From positions 1 through 50,718 of IMG/VR virus record IMGVR_UViG_3300033153_006571: a DNA stretch of 50,718 nucleotides. One strand, 5' to 3'. Position numbers and translations under genes: made by a program. The DNA is from a virus. Under the pieces are notes generated by a model. That model saw only the letters and a program-made list of their open reading frames with translations. It searched no databases and was not told the origin of the DNA. This document shows, in pieces, positions 29,679-37,260 of the stretch. The stretch's first letter is position 1. The number at the start of each line of letters is the position of its first letter.

Positions 29679-30554
29679 ATGAAATGTGAATTGTGCGGGA
29701 ATACAGACTATACAGAAATATGGAACAAGACGGAGCGTGATAAAGAAAATAAATTATATAGCAAGGTGATAAGAGATGAAAATAACAGTATTATTAATGG
29801 GGGCAACGTTATTTGTAATAATTGCGGCCTCGTATATATTATTCCTAAGATGGATAGAGAAGGACTAAAAGATTTTTATGGAAAGCATTACAGGGAAACA
29901 TACAAATTAAACCCGAAAGCTGAAATGAATCATGCTAAAAATGCATTGGACTTTTTAATAGCGACAAAGACATTAGTTACTCCGTTCCTTGACATAGGAG
30001 CCAGCACAGGAAAGTTGGTTGACGCAGTAAAAGATATTGCAAAAATCAATAAAGTAGTAGCTCCTGTTATTGGCATAGATGCAGCTCAGGAAGCAAAAAA
30101 CGTTCAGAAAGTCGACATATTAGACTATGAAACTGACATAAAGTTTAGATGTATAACCATGCTGAATACATTAGAGCACATGCATTCTCCTGTTAAAGTA
30201 TTGAAAAAAATACACTCAATAATGGATGAAAAAGCTGCATTAATGGTAAGTGTTCCTGATTTGCTTAATACCAATATACAAATAACCATGGATGCATATT
30301 TAAGTAATGCACATTTATATAATTTTACAGAAAAAACATTGGCAGCCATGCTTGTGAAAACAGGTTTTAGACCGATATTTTCTAATTATATACCAGAAGA
30401 AATCGGAAACAAGCTGTATATTATTGCTTTGAGAGCAAAGCCACAGGAACCAGAGTATAAAAAGCCTGACATTGAAAAGCTCAAGGCATTTTTGAGTTGC
30501 GCAAACGATTTATGCATATTAAAAGCTATGATGACAGTCGGTGCCATGAGATGA
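29679..30554 (+). CDS. SAM-dependent methyltransferase with zinc-binding N-terminus
   Basis: This 291-residue protein begins with CELCG and a second pair CNNCGL, a Zn-binding domain typical of sugar C-methyltransferase-like proteins. The SAM-binding motif I reads FLDIGASTGKLVDAV near residue 105, followed by VIGIDAAQEA and the post-motif TMLNTLEHMHSPVKVL. It probably methylates a nucleotide sugar or a sugar-acid made by the cassette. RBS AAGGAGG; the upstream context copies that of the previous gene (AACCCAAGGAGG). Confidence 0.82.
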   Translation: MKCELCGNTDYTEIWNKTERDKENKLYSKVIRDENNSIINGGNVICNNCGLVYIIPKMDREGLKDFYGKHYRETYKLNPKAEMNHAKNALDFLIATKTLVTPFLDIGASTGKLVDAVKDIAKINKVVAPVIGIDAAQEAKNVQKVDILDYETDIKFRCITMLNTLEHMHSPVKVLKKIHSIMDEKAALMVSVPDLLNTNIQITMDAYLSNAHLYNFTEKTLAAMLVKTGFRPIFSNYIPEEIGNKLYIIALRAKPQEPEYKKPDIEKLKAFLSCANDLCILKAMMTVGAMR

Positions 30555-30653
30555 GTACACAGAAACACGTTAATTTAAAGCCTATTGAGTGGACGGATTA
30601 AGCCGAAGTTATATTTCTCAAATTAAAAATCACCGAACATGGAGGTGGTTAAC

Positions 30654-30770
30654 ATGACACGCGTAGTGGCTGACGCTTGCTGCAACCATAATGGTGAGCG
30701 TTTTTTAATGCAGAAATACATTGAAAAAGCTGCTGAAATAGGATGCATAAACATGTGTAATATGATATAA
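30654..30770 (+). pseudogene. Truncated NeuB-like 5' fragment
   Basis: A 38-residue ORF after GGAGGTGG reads VVADACCNHNGERFLMQKYI and EKAAEIGC, then stops. It aligns with the first residues of the complete NeuB-like protein at 31443 (IICDACCNHGGKRFLMEKFI), at roughly half identity. The endonuclease gene follows 32 bp later. It looks like the stump of a duplicated synthase gene cut by insertion of the endonuclease. A 16-residue ORF at 30551-30601 lies just before it and is too short to judge. Confidence 0.7.
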
Positions 30771-30802
30771 TAACGCTTAAATAGTATATTAGAGGTGTTA
30801 TT

Positions 30803-31438
30803 ATGGGAAAACATAAAAATTTAACTGGTTTAAAATTTAACCGTCTATTAGTATTAAAACAAGCAAAAAGCAAAAACAATAAAAGGAGATGGTTATGTAA
30901 ATGCGATTGTGGAAAATTGGTTGAAGTTATAACTTATGACTTAACAAGAGGGCATACAAAAAGTTGTGGATGTTTAAATAAAGAAAAAATCCGCAAAGTG
31001 GGCAAAAGCAACACAACTCATAATATGAAAAAGACAAGGCAATACAATACTTGGTCTCATATGAAAAGTAGGTGCACAAACTTGAAAAACAAGAATTATT
31101 CAAAATATGGAGGCAGAGGAATTACCATATCAAAAAAATGGCTCACATTTGAAGGCTTTTGGGATGATATGAAAAAAGGTTATAATGACAACTTAACACT
31201 TGAAAGAATTGACAACAATAAAGGATATTGCAAAGAAAATTGCAAATGGGCAACAATGAAAATACAACAAAACAATAAAAGAAATAACAGAAAAATAACA
31301 TATAAAGGGCAAACAAGAGGTGTATATGAATGGGCAGAAATTATTAATATAAGCCCGCAGTTATTACACTGGAGATTAAAAAATAAATGGCCGTTAGAAA
31401 AAGCATTAAATAAAAGCAGTGGATATAAAAAGGAGTAA
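30803..31438 (+). CDS. HNH/AP2-type homing endonuclease
   Basis: This 211-residue protein has the N-terminal Cys motif WLCKCDCGKLVEV with HTKSCGCL, as in phage AP2/HNH endonucleases. The HNH-like core reads YNTWSHMKSRCTN, YSKYGGRGITI and LTLERIDNNKGY, then ENCKWATMKIQQNNKR. The C-terminal helix-turn-helix (GVYEWAEIINISPQLLHWRL) would bind the target. It lies between a NeuB-like fragment and a complete NeuB-like gene, in the same strand, so it probably invaded that locus. It is a selfish gene that copies itself into an uncut allele. Confidence 0.88.
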   Translation: MGKHKNLTGLKFNRLLVLKQAKSKNNKRRWLCKCDCGKLVEVITYDLTRGHTKSCGCLNKEKIRKVGKSNTTHNMKKTRQYNTWSHMKSRCTNLKNKNYSKYGGRGITISKKWLTFEGFWDDMKKGYNDNLTLERIDNNKGYCKENCKWATMKIQQNNKRNNRKITYKGQTRGVYEWAEIINISPQLLHWRLKNKWPLEKALNKSSGYKKE

Positions 31439-31442
31439 AAAA

Positions 31443-32222
31443 ATGCAAACTCAAATTATTTGTGACGCTTGCTGTAATCATGGAGGCAAGCGTTTTTTGA
31501 TGGAAAAATTTATAAAAAAAGCAAGTAGAATAGGGGCAAGTTACATCAAATTTCAGCTTTTTGACGCAGAAAAGCTGAACAAAGACTGGCCTGACTATGA
31601 GAACGCATACAAGCATTACAAGCAATGCCAGTTAAGCGAAGAAGATTTATCATTCATAATTGATACTGCAAAGGGAAAAAGCATAATACCACTTGCTACT
31701 GCATTTGACATTCAAAGCGCGAAAATATGGCACAAATTTTCAGGTGGCAGTTCTGTGAAAATAGCTTCTCCTGACTGCAACAACTGGGAGCTACTTTACT
31801 ATTGCTTGACTAATTTTAGCAAAGTATTTATTTCACTGGGAATGCACCACGGGTATGAAGTAAAAAGATTATTGTTAGTGCCTATTGAGAAAGCGACAAA
31901 TGTAATACCGATGTATTGCAGGTCACTATACCCTGTAAAACAATACACAGTAGACGATTTCAGAGCAATGGAATATCTGAAAGAAAACTTTAAGGAGTGG
32001 GGGCTAAGTGACCATTCAGAGGATAGCACAAACGCCTTAACGATAATGAAGGGGCTTAAGCCTGGCTATATCGAACGTCACTTTACCCTTGAAAAAACAG
32101 GGAAAAAAGATGACATAGTAAGCAGTACGCCAGAGGACATGGCACGTTTAACAAGTTATCCATTCCCGACATTGTCGGATGAAGAGATAAAAAATAGAAA
32201 ATATATTAACAGATGGAGGTAG
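31443..32222 (+). CDS. neuB: N-acetylneuraminate synthase-like protein (NeuB family)
   Basis: This 259-residue protein matches the TIM-barrel domain that condenses phosphoenolpyruvate with a hexosamine to give a sialic-type nonulosonic acid. Motifs: CNHGGKRFLMEKFIKKASRI, YIKFQLFDAEKL, LATAFDIQSAKIW, VKIASPDCNN, the HxxS-like YCRSLYPV, GLSDHSED, and IERHFTLEKTGKKDDIVSST. It lacks the C-terminal antifreeze-like SAF domain of cellular NeuB, leaving only the barrel. The ATG at 31443 has AAAAGGAG upstream, inside the end of the endonuclease gene. NeuC and NeuA homologues are nearby. Confidence 0.9.
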   Translation: MQTQIICDACCNHGGKRFLMEKFIKKASRIGASYIKFQLFDAEKLNKDWPDYENAYKHYKQCQLSEEDLSFIIDTAKGKSIIPLATAFDIQSAKIWHKFSGGSSVKIASPDCNNWELLYYCLTNFSKVFISLGMHHGYEVKRLLLVPIEKATNVIPMYCRSLYPVKQYTVDDFRAMEYLKENFKEWGLSDHSEDSTNALTIMKGLKPGYIERHFTLEKTGKKDDIVSSTPEDMARLTSYPFPTLSDEEIKNRKYINRWR

Positions 32223-32225
32223 GCG

Positions 32226-33392
32226 ATGAGTACAAAGATGCCAGAGAACAGCAAGAAGTTAACAGAAACAAAAAAGCTTTCAAAGACTGAAGAAGCAGAA
32301 ATCAAGAACAAAATCGATCAATTGAAAAGCAAAGAAAAAAACGAGGACATATTCGTTCCGCCAGAAGATGTTGTACGCATGTATAATGAGTTAATGGCAA
32401 GCCCTGAGGGCAGGAAGTATGCAGCAACTTCTAATGCTGATGCAGATAAAGACATTGATATTAACGACTTGATATCAGCAAACGAAGGAGAAAAACTGAC
32501 TAAAGAAAAAATGAAACAAATTGACGCATTCAAAAAAAGAGCGCTTAGCAACGAGGAATTTCAAAGAGCTTTAGCAATATGCAAACCTCAAACTAAGCCT
32601 GCAAAAAAAGTAAAGATAATGGGATTTGCACCAGGATGGATAGAGGCTTTCAAAGACAAAGACGGTAAATGGATTGATAACAGCGATTGTGAAATATGGT
32701 GTCTAAATGAATTTTACAAGTTTTTAGCTCAGTTGCCGCCTCAATACGCAAAGGCCACAAGGTGGTTTGAAATTCATTCTAGGTATAGCCCGACTAAAAA
32801 TATACCCGAGCATATAACATGGCTGCAGAGGGCTAAGATACCTGTGTATATGTGGGAGCATTACGATGACATGCCAACCAGTATTCCATTTCCTAAAGAT
32901 GAATTGTGTAAGCATTTTGGTTGGACCGATGGGAAAGGCGAAACTGTTCCGTTCAAGTATTTCTCTTGTCAGCCTGCGTGGATGTTGGCAATGGCAATAT
33001 ATGCAGGATTTGAACAGATTGAAATGTATGGTGTGAACATGGCAACTGATGGGGAATTCAACAAGCAGAGGCCATCATGTGAATACTGGCTTGGTGTGAT
33101 ATACGGTATTTATTATGCCAATAAATATAAGAACAGGAAAATGGAATGTCCTGTATTACCCGAACATTGTGACTTACTGACACCACCTGGAGGAAAGCTG
33201 TATGGGTTTGACACTGACAACAAGGCAAGGCTGCTTTGCAAGTCAAGAATTAATTCCGTGGATAGCAAGTTTAAGAAAAGCAATAGCCAATACAGCCAAG
33301 CCGTGCAAATAATGAACAAGAGTCAATTGGCAATGGCTGAAATGAGAGGAGCAAAATCAGCATATGTAGATATGCTGAATCACATACTATGA
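32226..33392 (+). CDS. Unknown cassette protein, possible glycosyltransferase or Rossmann-like enzyme
   Basis: This 388-residue protein has a charged helical N-terminus (about 1-125), then a folded domain. That domain starts KVKIMGFAPGWIEAFKDKDG and contains DCEIWCLNEFYKFL, KATRWFEIHSRYSP, YMWEHYDDMPTSIPFP and FEQIEMYGVNMATDGEF. The last of these suggests a Rossmann-like domain seen in phage proteins of unknown function. The C-terminus is helical. The gene overlaps neuC by four bases and follows neuB, so a role in making or transferring the sugar is likely. The exact activity is not recognised. Confidence 0.55.
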   Translation: MSTKMPENSKKLTETKKLSKTEEAEIKNKIDQLKSKEKNEDIFVPPEDVVRMYNELMASPEGRKYAATSNADADKDIDINDLISANEGEKLTKEKMKQIDAFKKRALSNEEFQRALAICKPQTKPAKKVKIMGFAPGWIEAFKDKDGKWIDNSDCEIWCLNEFYKFLAQLPPQYAKATRWFEIHSRYSPTKNIPEHITWLQRAKIPVYMWEHYDDMPTSIPFPKDELCKHFGWTDGKGETVPFKYFSCQPAWMLAMAIYAGFEQIEMYGVNMATDGEFNKQRPSCEYWLGVIYGIYYANKYKNRKMECPVLPEHCDLLTPPGGKLYGFDTDNKARLLCKSRINSVDSKFKKSNSQYSQAVQIMNKSQLAMAEMRGAKSAYVDMLNHIL

Positions 33393-34411
33393 GACTATGC
33401 GTATTTGTAGGTTCAAGAGCTAATTATGGTAGGCTTAAGTCTGTAATAAAGATAGCTCACGAGCACAAAGACATTGACCTGAAACTAATAATTGGAGCTT
33501 CAGGACTATGGACAAAAATAGATTACCCACATGAAACAGTAGAATGTCTTGTGAATGCAGATACAACAAGCGGAATGTGTTTAACTGCTGGATTACTTTT
33601 AACTCAAATAACAGGTATTTTAAAACGGATCCAGCCTGACTGTGTATTAATTCATGGCGACAGATACGAAGTGCTATCTGTCGCTATTGCTTCAAGTTAT
33701 CAGAATATAACTTTAGCTCATACAGAAGGTGGAGATGTTACCGGGACTATTGATGATAAAGTACGGGATGCTATAACGGCATTGGCTGACATACATTTTC
33801 CTGTTACAGATTATTCGGCAGACAGAATATATGACATTGTTTATGGTGAGTGTAATAAAGAGGTAATGCGAACAGCAAAATGCGGTTATATATATACGGT
33901 TGGCAGTACAGCACTTGATGGCTTAAACCCAATGAATAAGCCAGGTGACTACGTTGTAATACTTCATCATCCAAACACTACGGACCCGGAAGATATAAAT
34001 CCGCTTATTGAAGCCGTTAAGTCTATGCCGTATAAAAAAGTATGGGTAAATCCGAATGTGGACGCAGGGGCCAAGGCAATGTTGAAGCGTATACATTATG
34101 CTCCTGCAGAGTTTGTGAAAGACTTATCGCCTGATGAATATATTGACTTGATATACAATGCCAGATGTTGCATAGGGAATAGCTCAAGCTTCATAAAAGA
34201 AGGTGCATATTTAGGCATTCCGGCTGTTCTTGTTGGAAATCGGCAGGAGGGCAGGGAAACAGGAAATAATGTAATACAGGTTGACATGAACGAGTCAAAC
34301 ATACTAAGAGCTGCTTATTCGCAAATTGGACATGGCAGATATAAGCCTGATTACAGATTTGGAGATGGAACGGCAAGCGAAAAGATAATTAAAATATTAG
34401 CGGAGGGATAA
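33389..34411 (+). CDS. neuC: UDP-N-acetylglucosamine 2-epimerase-like protein (NeuC/WecB family)
   Basis: This 340-residue protein has the family hallmarks: FVGSRANYGRLKSVI at the start, IHGDRYEVLSVAIASSYQNI near residue 90, AHTEGGDVTGTIDDKVRDAI, then ILHHPNTT and CIGNSSSFIKEGAYLGIPAV with NRQEGRE. The hydrolysing NeuC form makes N-acetylmannosamine for NeuB. Upstream and downstream cassette genes complete that route. The ATG overlaps the previous stop (ATGA). Confidence 0.92.
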   Translation: MRLCVFVGSRANYGRLKSVIKIAHEHKDIDLKLIIGASGLWTKIDYPHETVECLVNADTTSGMCLTAGLLLTQITGILKRIQPDCVLIHGDRYEVLSVAIASSYQNITLAHTEGGDVTGTIDDKVRDAITALADIHFPVTDYSADRIYDIVYGECNKEVMRTAKCGYIYTVGSTALDGLNPMNKPGDYVVILHHPNTTDPEDINPLIEAVKSMPYKKVWVNPNVDAGAKAMLKRIHYAPAEFVKDLSPDEYIDLIYNARCCIGNSSSFIKEGAYLGIPAVLVGNRQEGRETGNNVIQVDMNESNILRAAYSQIGHGRYKPDYRFGDGTASEKIIKILAEG

Positions 34412-34414
34412 TAT

Positions 34415-34891
34415 ATGTTAAATAGAATCAAAAGAATAGTAAAGGCACATGGGAATGACTTAATAGACAGACTGGAAGAACCTAAGAAAATGTTAAGGCA
34501 GGCAGTAAGGGATATGGAGAAACAAAAGCTTGCATTAGGCGAAAAGATTGTACAGCTTGACACGAATATAAGAGGACTCAAACGGAAAGACATCGCGGAC
34601 GAAGTGTCAAAGGCTTACCTTGAACAGAACATAGAGAAGCTTGAGCAGGCACTTAAGAAGCTTGGCGACAAGTACGACTATGTAAGCGACAAAATCGAGC
34701 AGAGCAAGAGTAAAATAGCCGTACTGGAAGCAAGGGCGACTGTGGTAGAGGCTACAGAGGAAGCTATGGAACTGTTGAAGGATTTGGATATTGATATAGA
34801 CACTTCGACCTTTGCACGTATGGAAGAAAAGATTGCGGCCATGGAAGATAAGATGATGGCAAAGCAGGATTTCTATGGGATAGGGGAGTAA
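34415..34891 (+). CDS. PspA/IM30-like coiled-coil protein
   Basis: This 158-residue protein is helical and heptad-rich throughout. Its first part (RIKRIVKAHGNDLIDRLEEP, KKMLRQAVRDMEKQKLALGE) closely follows the start of phage-shock protein A, and the length is about two thirds of PspA. PspA-type proteins coat and stabilise stressed membranes. Here it is followed by a two-helix membrane protein, so the pair may protect the envelope or organise sugar export. It is encoded inside the nonulosonic-acid cassette. Confidence 0.75.
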   Translation: MLNRIKRIVKAHGNDLIDRLEEPKKMLRQAVRDMEKQKLALGEKIVQLDTNIRGLKRKDIADEVSKAYLEQNIEKLEQALKKLGDKYDYVSDKIEQSKSKIAVLEARATVVEATEEAMELLKDLDIDIDTSTFARMEEKIAAMEDKMMAKQDFYGIGE

Positions 34892-34915
34892 TCCCCTTCC
34901 TGCAAGGAGGGTATA

Positions 34916-35503
34916 ATGGATATATGTGAAGTACAAGAATATATAGATGGCAACAAGAAAAGCAAGTTTAAGCTAGACTTAAATCAGCGCAAATACGCCT
35001 TGTATGTATGTATAGCCATAACGATTGCGCTATGCTGTATATGTTTAACAGCTGGAATAATTGCAGGGGCTTTAATCATAACATGCGGAACGTTGTTCTC
35101 GATGAACGAAGATAGTAGTTTCGATGCAATAGATTATTTCTTGATTTGCATAGGTGCGTCTATTGTGGCGACTCATGTGGTATTACTGGCAGCTGCGATT
35201 ATTTCAAGTACTGCCCTGTCAAATATGACGGAATCAAAAACTCAAATAATAGACATAAGGCGGGCAGACAATTGTGTTTACTATTTCACAGAAGAACAAG
35301 AAAACTATAGCGGAGAAAAGCATGTGCAAAGTTCTTTTGTCAATGCTGTGTCAATAAGCAAAACAGGGGAAAATTATATTATTGAGCTTAAGGGCTATGA
35401 ATACAAAAACAAATTTTTGAATAGGCATTTTATTTACATGCCACAGATAAAATATAATCTCATATTAAGCAAAGAATATTATGGTAAGTATATAGGGGGA
35501 TAA
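34916..35503 (+). CDS. Membrane protein with two transmembrane segments
   Basis: This 195-residue protein has hydrophobic segments at about residues 24-55 and 72-100, joined by a short loop (MNEDSSFDAIDYF). The soluble C-terminal domain is beta-rich (RRADNCVYYFTEEQENYSGE, FVNAVSISKTGENYIIELKG). No family is recognised. It is directly downstream of the PspA-like gene. RBS AAGGAGGG. Confidence 0.65.
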   Translation: MDICEVQEYIDGNKKSKFKLDLNQRKYALYVCIAITIALCCICLTAGIIAGALIITCGTLFSMNEDSSFDAIDYFLICIGASIVATHVVLLAAAIISSTALSNMTESKTQIIDIRRADNCVYYFTEEQENYSGEKHVQSSFVNAVSISKTGENYIIELKGYEYKNKFLNRHFIYMPQIKYNLILSKEYYGKYIGG

Positions 35504-35504
35504 T

Positions 35505-36125
35505 ATGTTTATACTTGGAATCATACCGGCCAGAGGGGATTCAAGGGGAATTCCGAATAAAAATATATATCCTTTATGTGGCAAGCCTATGATTGAATAT
35601 ACGATAGAAGCAGCAGAGGAAAGCATGCTTGACGACTGGCTTGTGTTCACTGACAAGTATTTTCAGTATAAAAATTATGGCATAACAGAGCCGAAAGAAT
35701 TTGCGTATAGCAGTTCATGGAAAATAGAATTTAGCCAATATTGTGTAAATGAATATGAAAAAAAATACAACAAAGTCGATGCTGTTATGCTTTTGCAGCC
35801 TACTTCACCGCTAAGGACTGCGGAGGATATTAACAAGGCCATAGCTTATTTCAAAAAATATCAATATTCTGGCTGGAATAGCTTGTATAGTGGTTATAAC
35901 ATGAGAATAAAGCATAAAGAAAAGTTAGACAGCAAAGAAAATGGAGATTTTCATTTTCAAAGAAACGGAGCTATTTTCATAACAAAGATTGACTTGCTAA
36001 ATAAAGGCAAGTTATGGGACAAAGTTATAGAATATCAGATGCCAAAAAGCAGAAGCATTGACGTGGACGATATGGACGATTTTTACATCGTGGAAAGCAT
36101 ATTAAAGAATCCCAGGAGGTCATAA
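35505..36125 (+). CDS. neuA: Acylneuraminate cytidylyltransferase-like protein (NeuA family)
   Basis: This 206-residue protein activates a nonulosonic acid with CTP. The N-terminal nucleotide-binding loop is LGIIPARGDSRGIPNKNIYP (residues 3-22), followed by GKPMIEYTIEAAEES, the family motif LLQPTSPLRTAEDINKAI near 97, and FQRNGAIFITK near 157. SRSIDVDDMDDFYIVES supplies the metal-binding Asp residues at the C-terminus. It completes NeuC-NeuB-NeuA. RBS TAGGGGG. Confidence 0.93.
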   Translation: MFILGIIPARGDSRGIPNKNIYPLCGKPMIEYTIEAAEESMLDDWLVFTDKYFQYKNYGITEPKEFAYSSSWKIEFSQYCVNEYEKKYNKVDAVMLLQPTSPLRTAEDINKAIAYFKKYQYSGWNSLYSGYNMRIKHKEKLDSKENGDFHFQRNGAIFITKIDLLNKGKLWDKVIEYQMPKSRSIDVDDMDDFYIVESILKNPRRS

Positions 36126-36127
36126 AA

Positions 36128-36841
36128 ATGAATGCGATATTGATAGGTTATGGTGAAGTTGGAAAAGGAATATATGGAGTTTTTGCACCGCATCACAATA
36201 TAGATTTATATGATGTGAATGGTTATATTAATAAAAAGCATTGTAAAATATATGATGTAATGCTTATATGTATTCCGTATTCCAAGGATTTTATTAAGAT
36301 TGTAAAGGATTATCAGAAACAATTTAATCCCAAAGCGACTGTTATTTTTAGTACTGTGGCAATAGGAACAACATCGCAAATAGAAAATGCCGTACATTCA
36401 CCGATTGAAGGGAAACACAATGATAAAACCATTCATATGGCAGATTATTTAAAGGAATGGAAATTCCTTATGGGAGGTTATAACGAAACCGTAAATGAGT
36501 TTTCCAAGGAAGCCGGTAACTTTGCATATATAGTAAAAAAGCCTGAACATACGGAAGCATTGAAGTTGTTGTCAACTACTTTTTATGGTGTAATGATTGA
36601 ATATACAAGATACGCAAAACAAGTATGTGATGACATTGATATGAATTTTAATGATTATAAGGGGTACAATCTTTGCTATAATGCATTGTATAAGGCTTTG
36701 GGAGGCGGAAAATACACAAGGCCGATACTTGACCCGCCAGAAGGTAAAATTGGCGGGCATTGTGTTGTGCCAAACGCAAAGATACTTAACGAACAATATC
36801 CAAATGAATTAGTAGAGCAGGTGATAAAATGGAACTCATAA
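36128..36841 (+). CDS. NAD-dependent sugar dehydrogenase-like protein (UDP-glucose/ManNAc dehydrogenase type)
   Basis: This 237-residue protein begins with a Rossmann motif (NAILIGYGEVGKGIY, LYDVNG). The C-terminal half has MIEYTRYAKQVCDDIDMNFN followed by a Gly-rich loop and GKIGGHCVVPNAKIL, which resembles the GGxCxPxD active-site Cys loop of nucleotide-sugar 6-dehydrogenases. It is about half the usual length, so it is a reduced form or a relative with another substrate. It lies directly after neuA, with AGGAGGTC upstream. Confidence 0.72.
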   Translation: MNAILIGYGEVGKGIYGVFAPHHNIDLYDVNGYINKKHCKIYDVMLICIPYSKDFIKIVKDYQKQFNPKATVIFSTVAIGTTSQIENAVHSPIEGKHNDKTIHMADYLKEWKFLMGGYNETVNEFSKEAGNFAYIVKKPEHTEALKLLSTTFYGVMIEYTRYAKQVCDDIDMNFNDYKGYNLCYNALYKALGGGKYTRPILDPPEGKIGGHCVVPNAKILNEQYPNELVEQVIKWNS

Positions 36842-36981
36842 TATCTACAATATCCATATGCTTGTCTGTATTTAATCTTTTAGTGGTTACAGGCGTTATT
36901 ATAGTTAAGAAGCCTGCTAAAGACAAATACAAAGAATTTAGAGACCCAGTAACAGGGTTGCTTGGGAGGAAAAGAAAATAA
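36829..36981 (+). CDS. Small membrane protein, 50 residues
   Basis: The ATG lies inside the end of the dehydrogenase gene, with GAGCAGGTG upstream. One hydrophobic segment (about residues 3-27) is followed by a basic tail ending GLLGRKRK. No family is recognised. The stop codon overlaps the next ATG (TAATG). Confidence 0.55.
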   Translation: MELIISTISICLSVFNLLVVTGVIIVKKPAKDKYKEFRDPVTGLLGRKRK

Positions 36982-37178
36982 TGGACATAAGATGTTTTAC
37001 ATGCAGCAAAATGTTCGGAGAGCTGAAAAATGGTTCAGTATTAATAACTCCGAGTACTGAGATTGATTTTAATGACAGGCGATTAAACATCGAAATAAAA
37101 TGCCCGAGATGCAAAAAAAAGACTTCAATACTTCTTGATTCCGCAGATTCTACAGGAATTGATGATGATATAATTTAA
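36981..37178 (+). CDS. Com-like zinc-ribbon protein, 65 residues
   Basis: CFTCS near residue 5 and CPRCKKKT near residue 41 with IEIKCPRCK are typical of Mu Com-like zinc-ribbon proteins. Com is a translational activator in phage Mu; here the role is unproven. The tail is acidic. RBS GGGAGG. It is the last gene before a terminator that separates the sugar cassette from the portal. Confidence 0.65.
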   Translation: MDIRCFTCSKMFGELKNGSVLITPSTEIDFNDRRLNIEIKCPRCKKKTSILLDSADSTGIDDDII

Positions 37179-37187
37179 GAGCCCAAC

Positions 37188-37230
37188 AGAGGCCTATCCA
37201 CATTAACAATGGATGGGCCTCTATTTTTTT
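37188..37230 (+). terminator. Rho-independent terminator before the portal gene
   Basis: AGAGGCCTATCCA (37188-37200) pairs with TGGATGGGCCTCT (37210-37222) with one mismatch, and seven T follow. It should lower read-through into the portal gene or define the 3' end of the sugar-cassette mRNA. Confidence 0.88.
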
Positions 37231-37260
37231 GTGCCAATAAGAAGTAAAGGATGTGATTAT

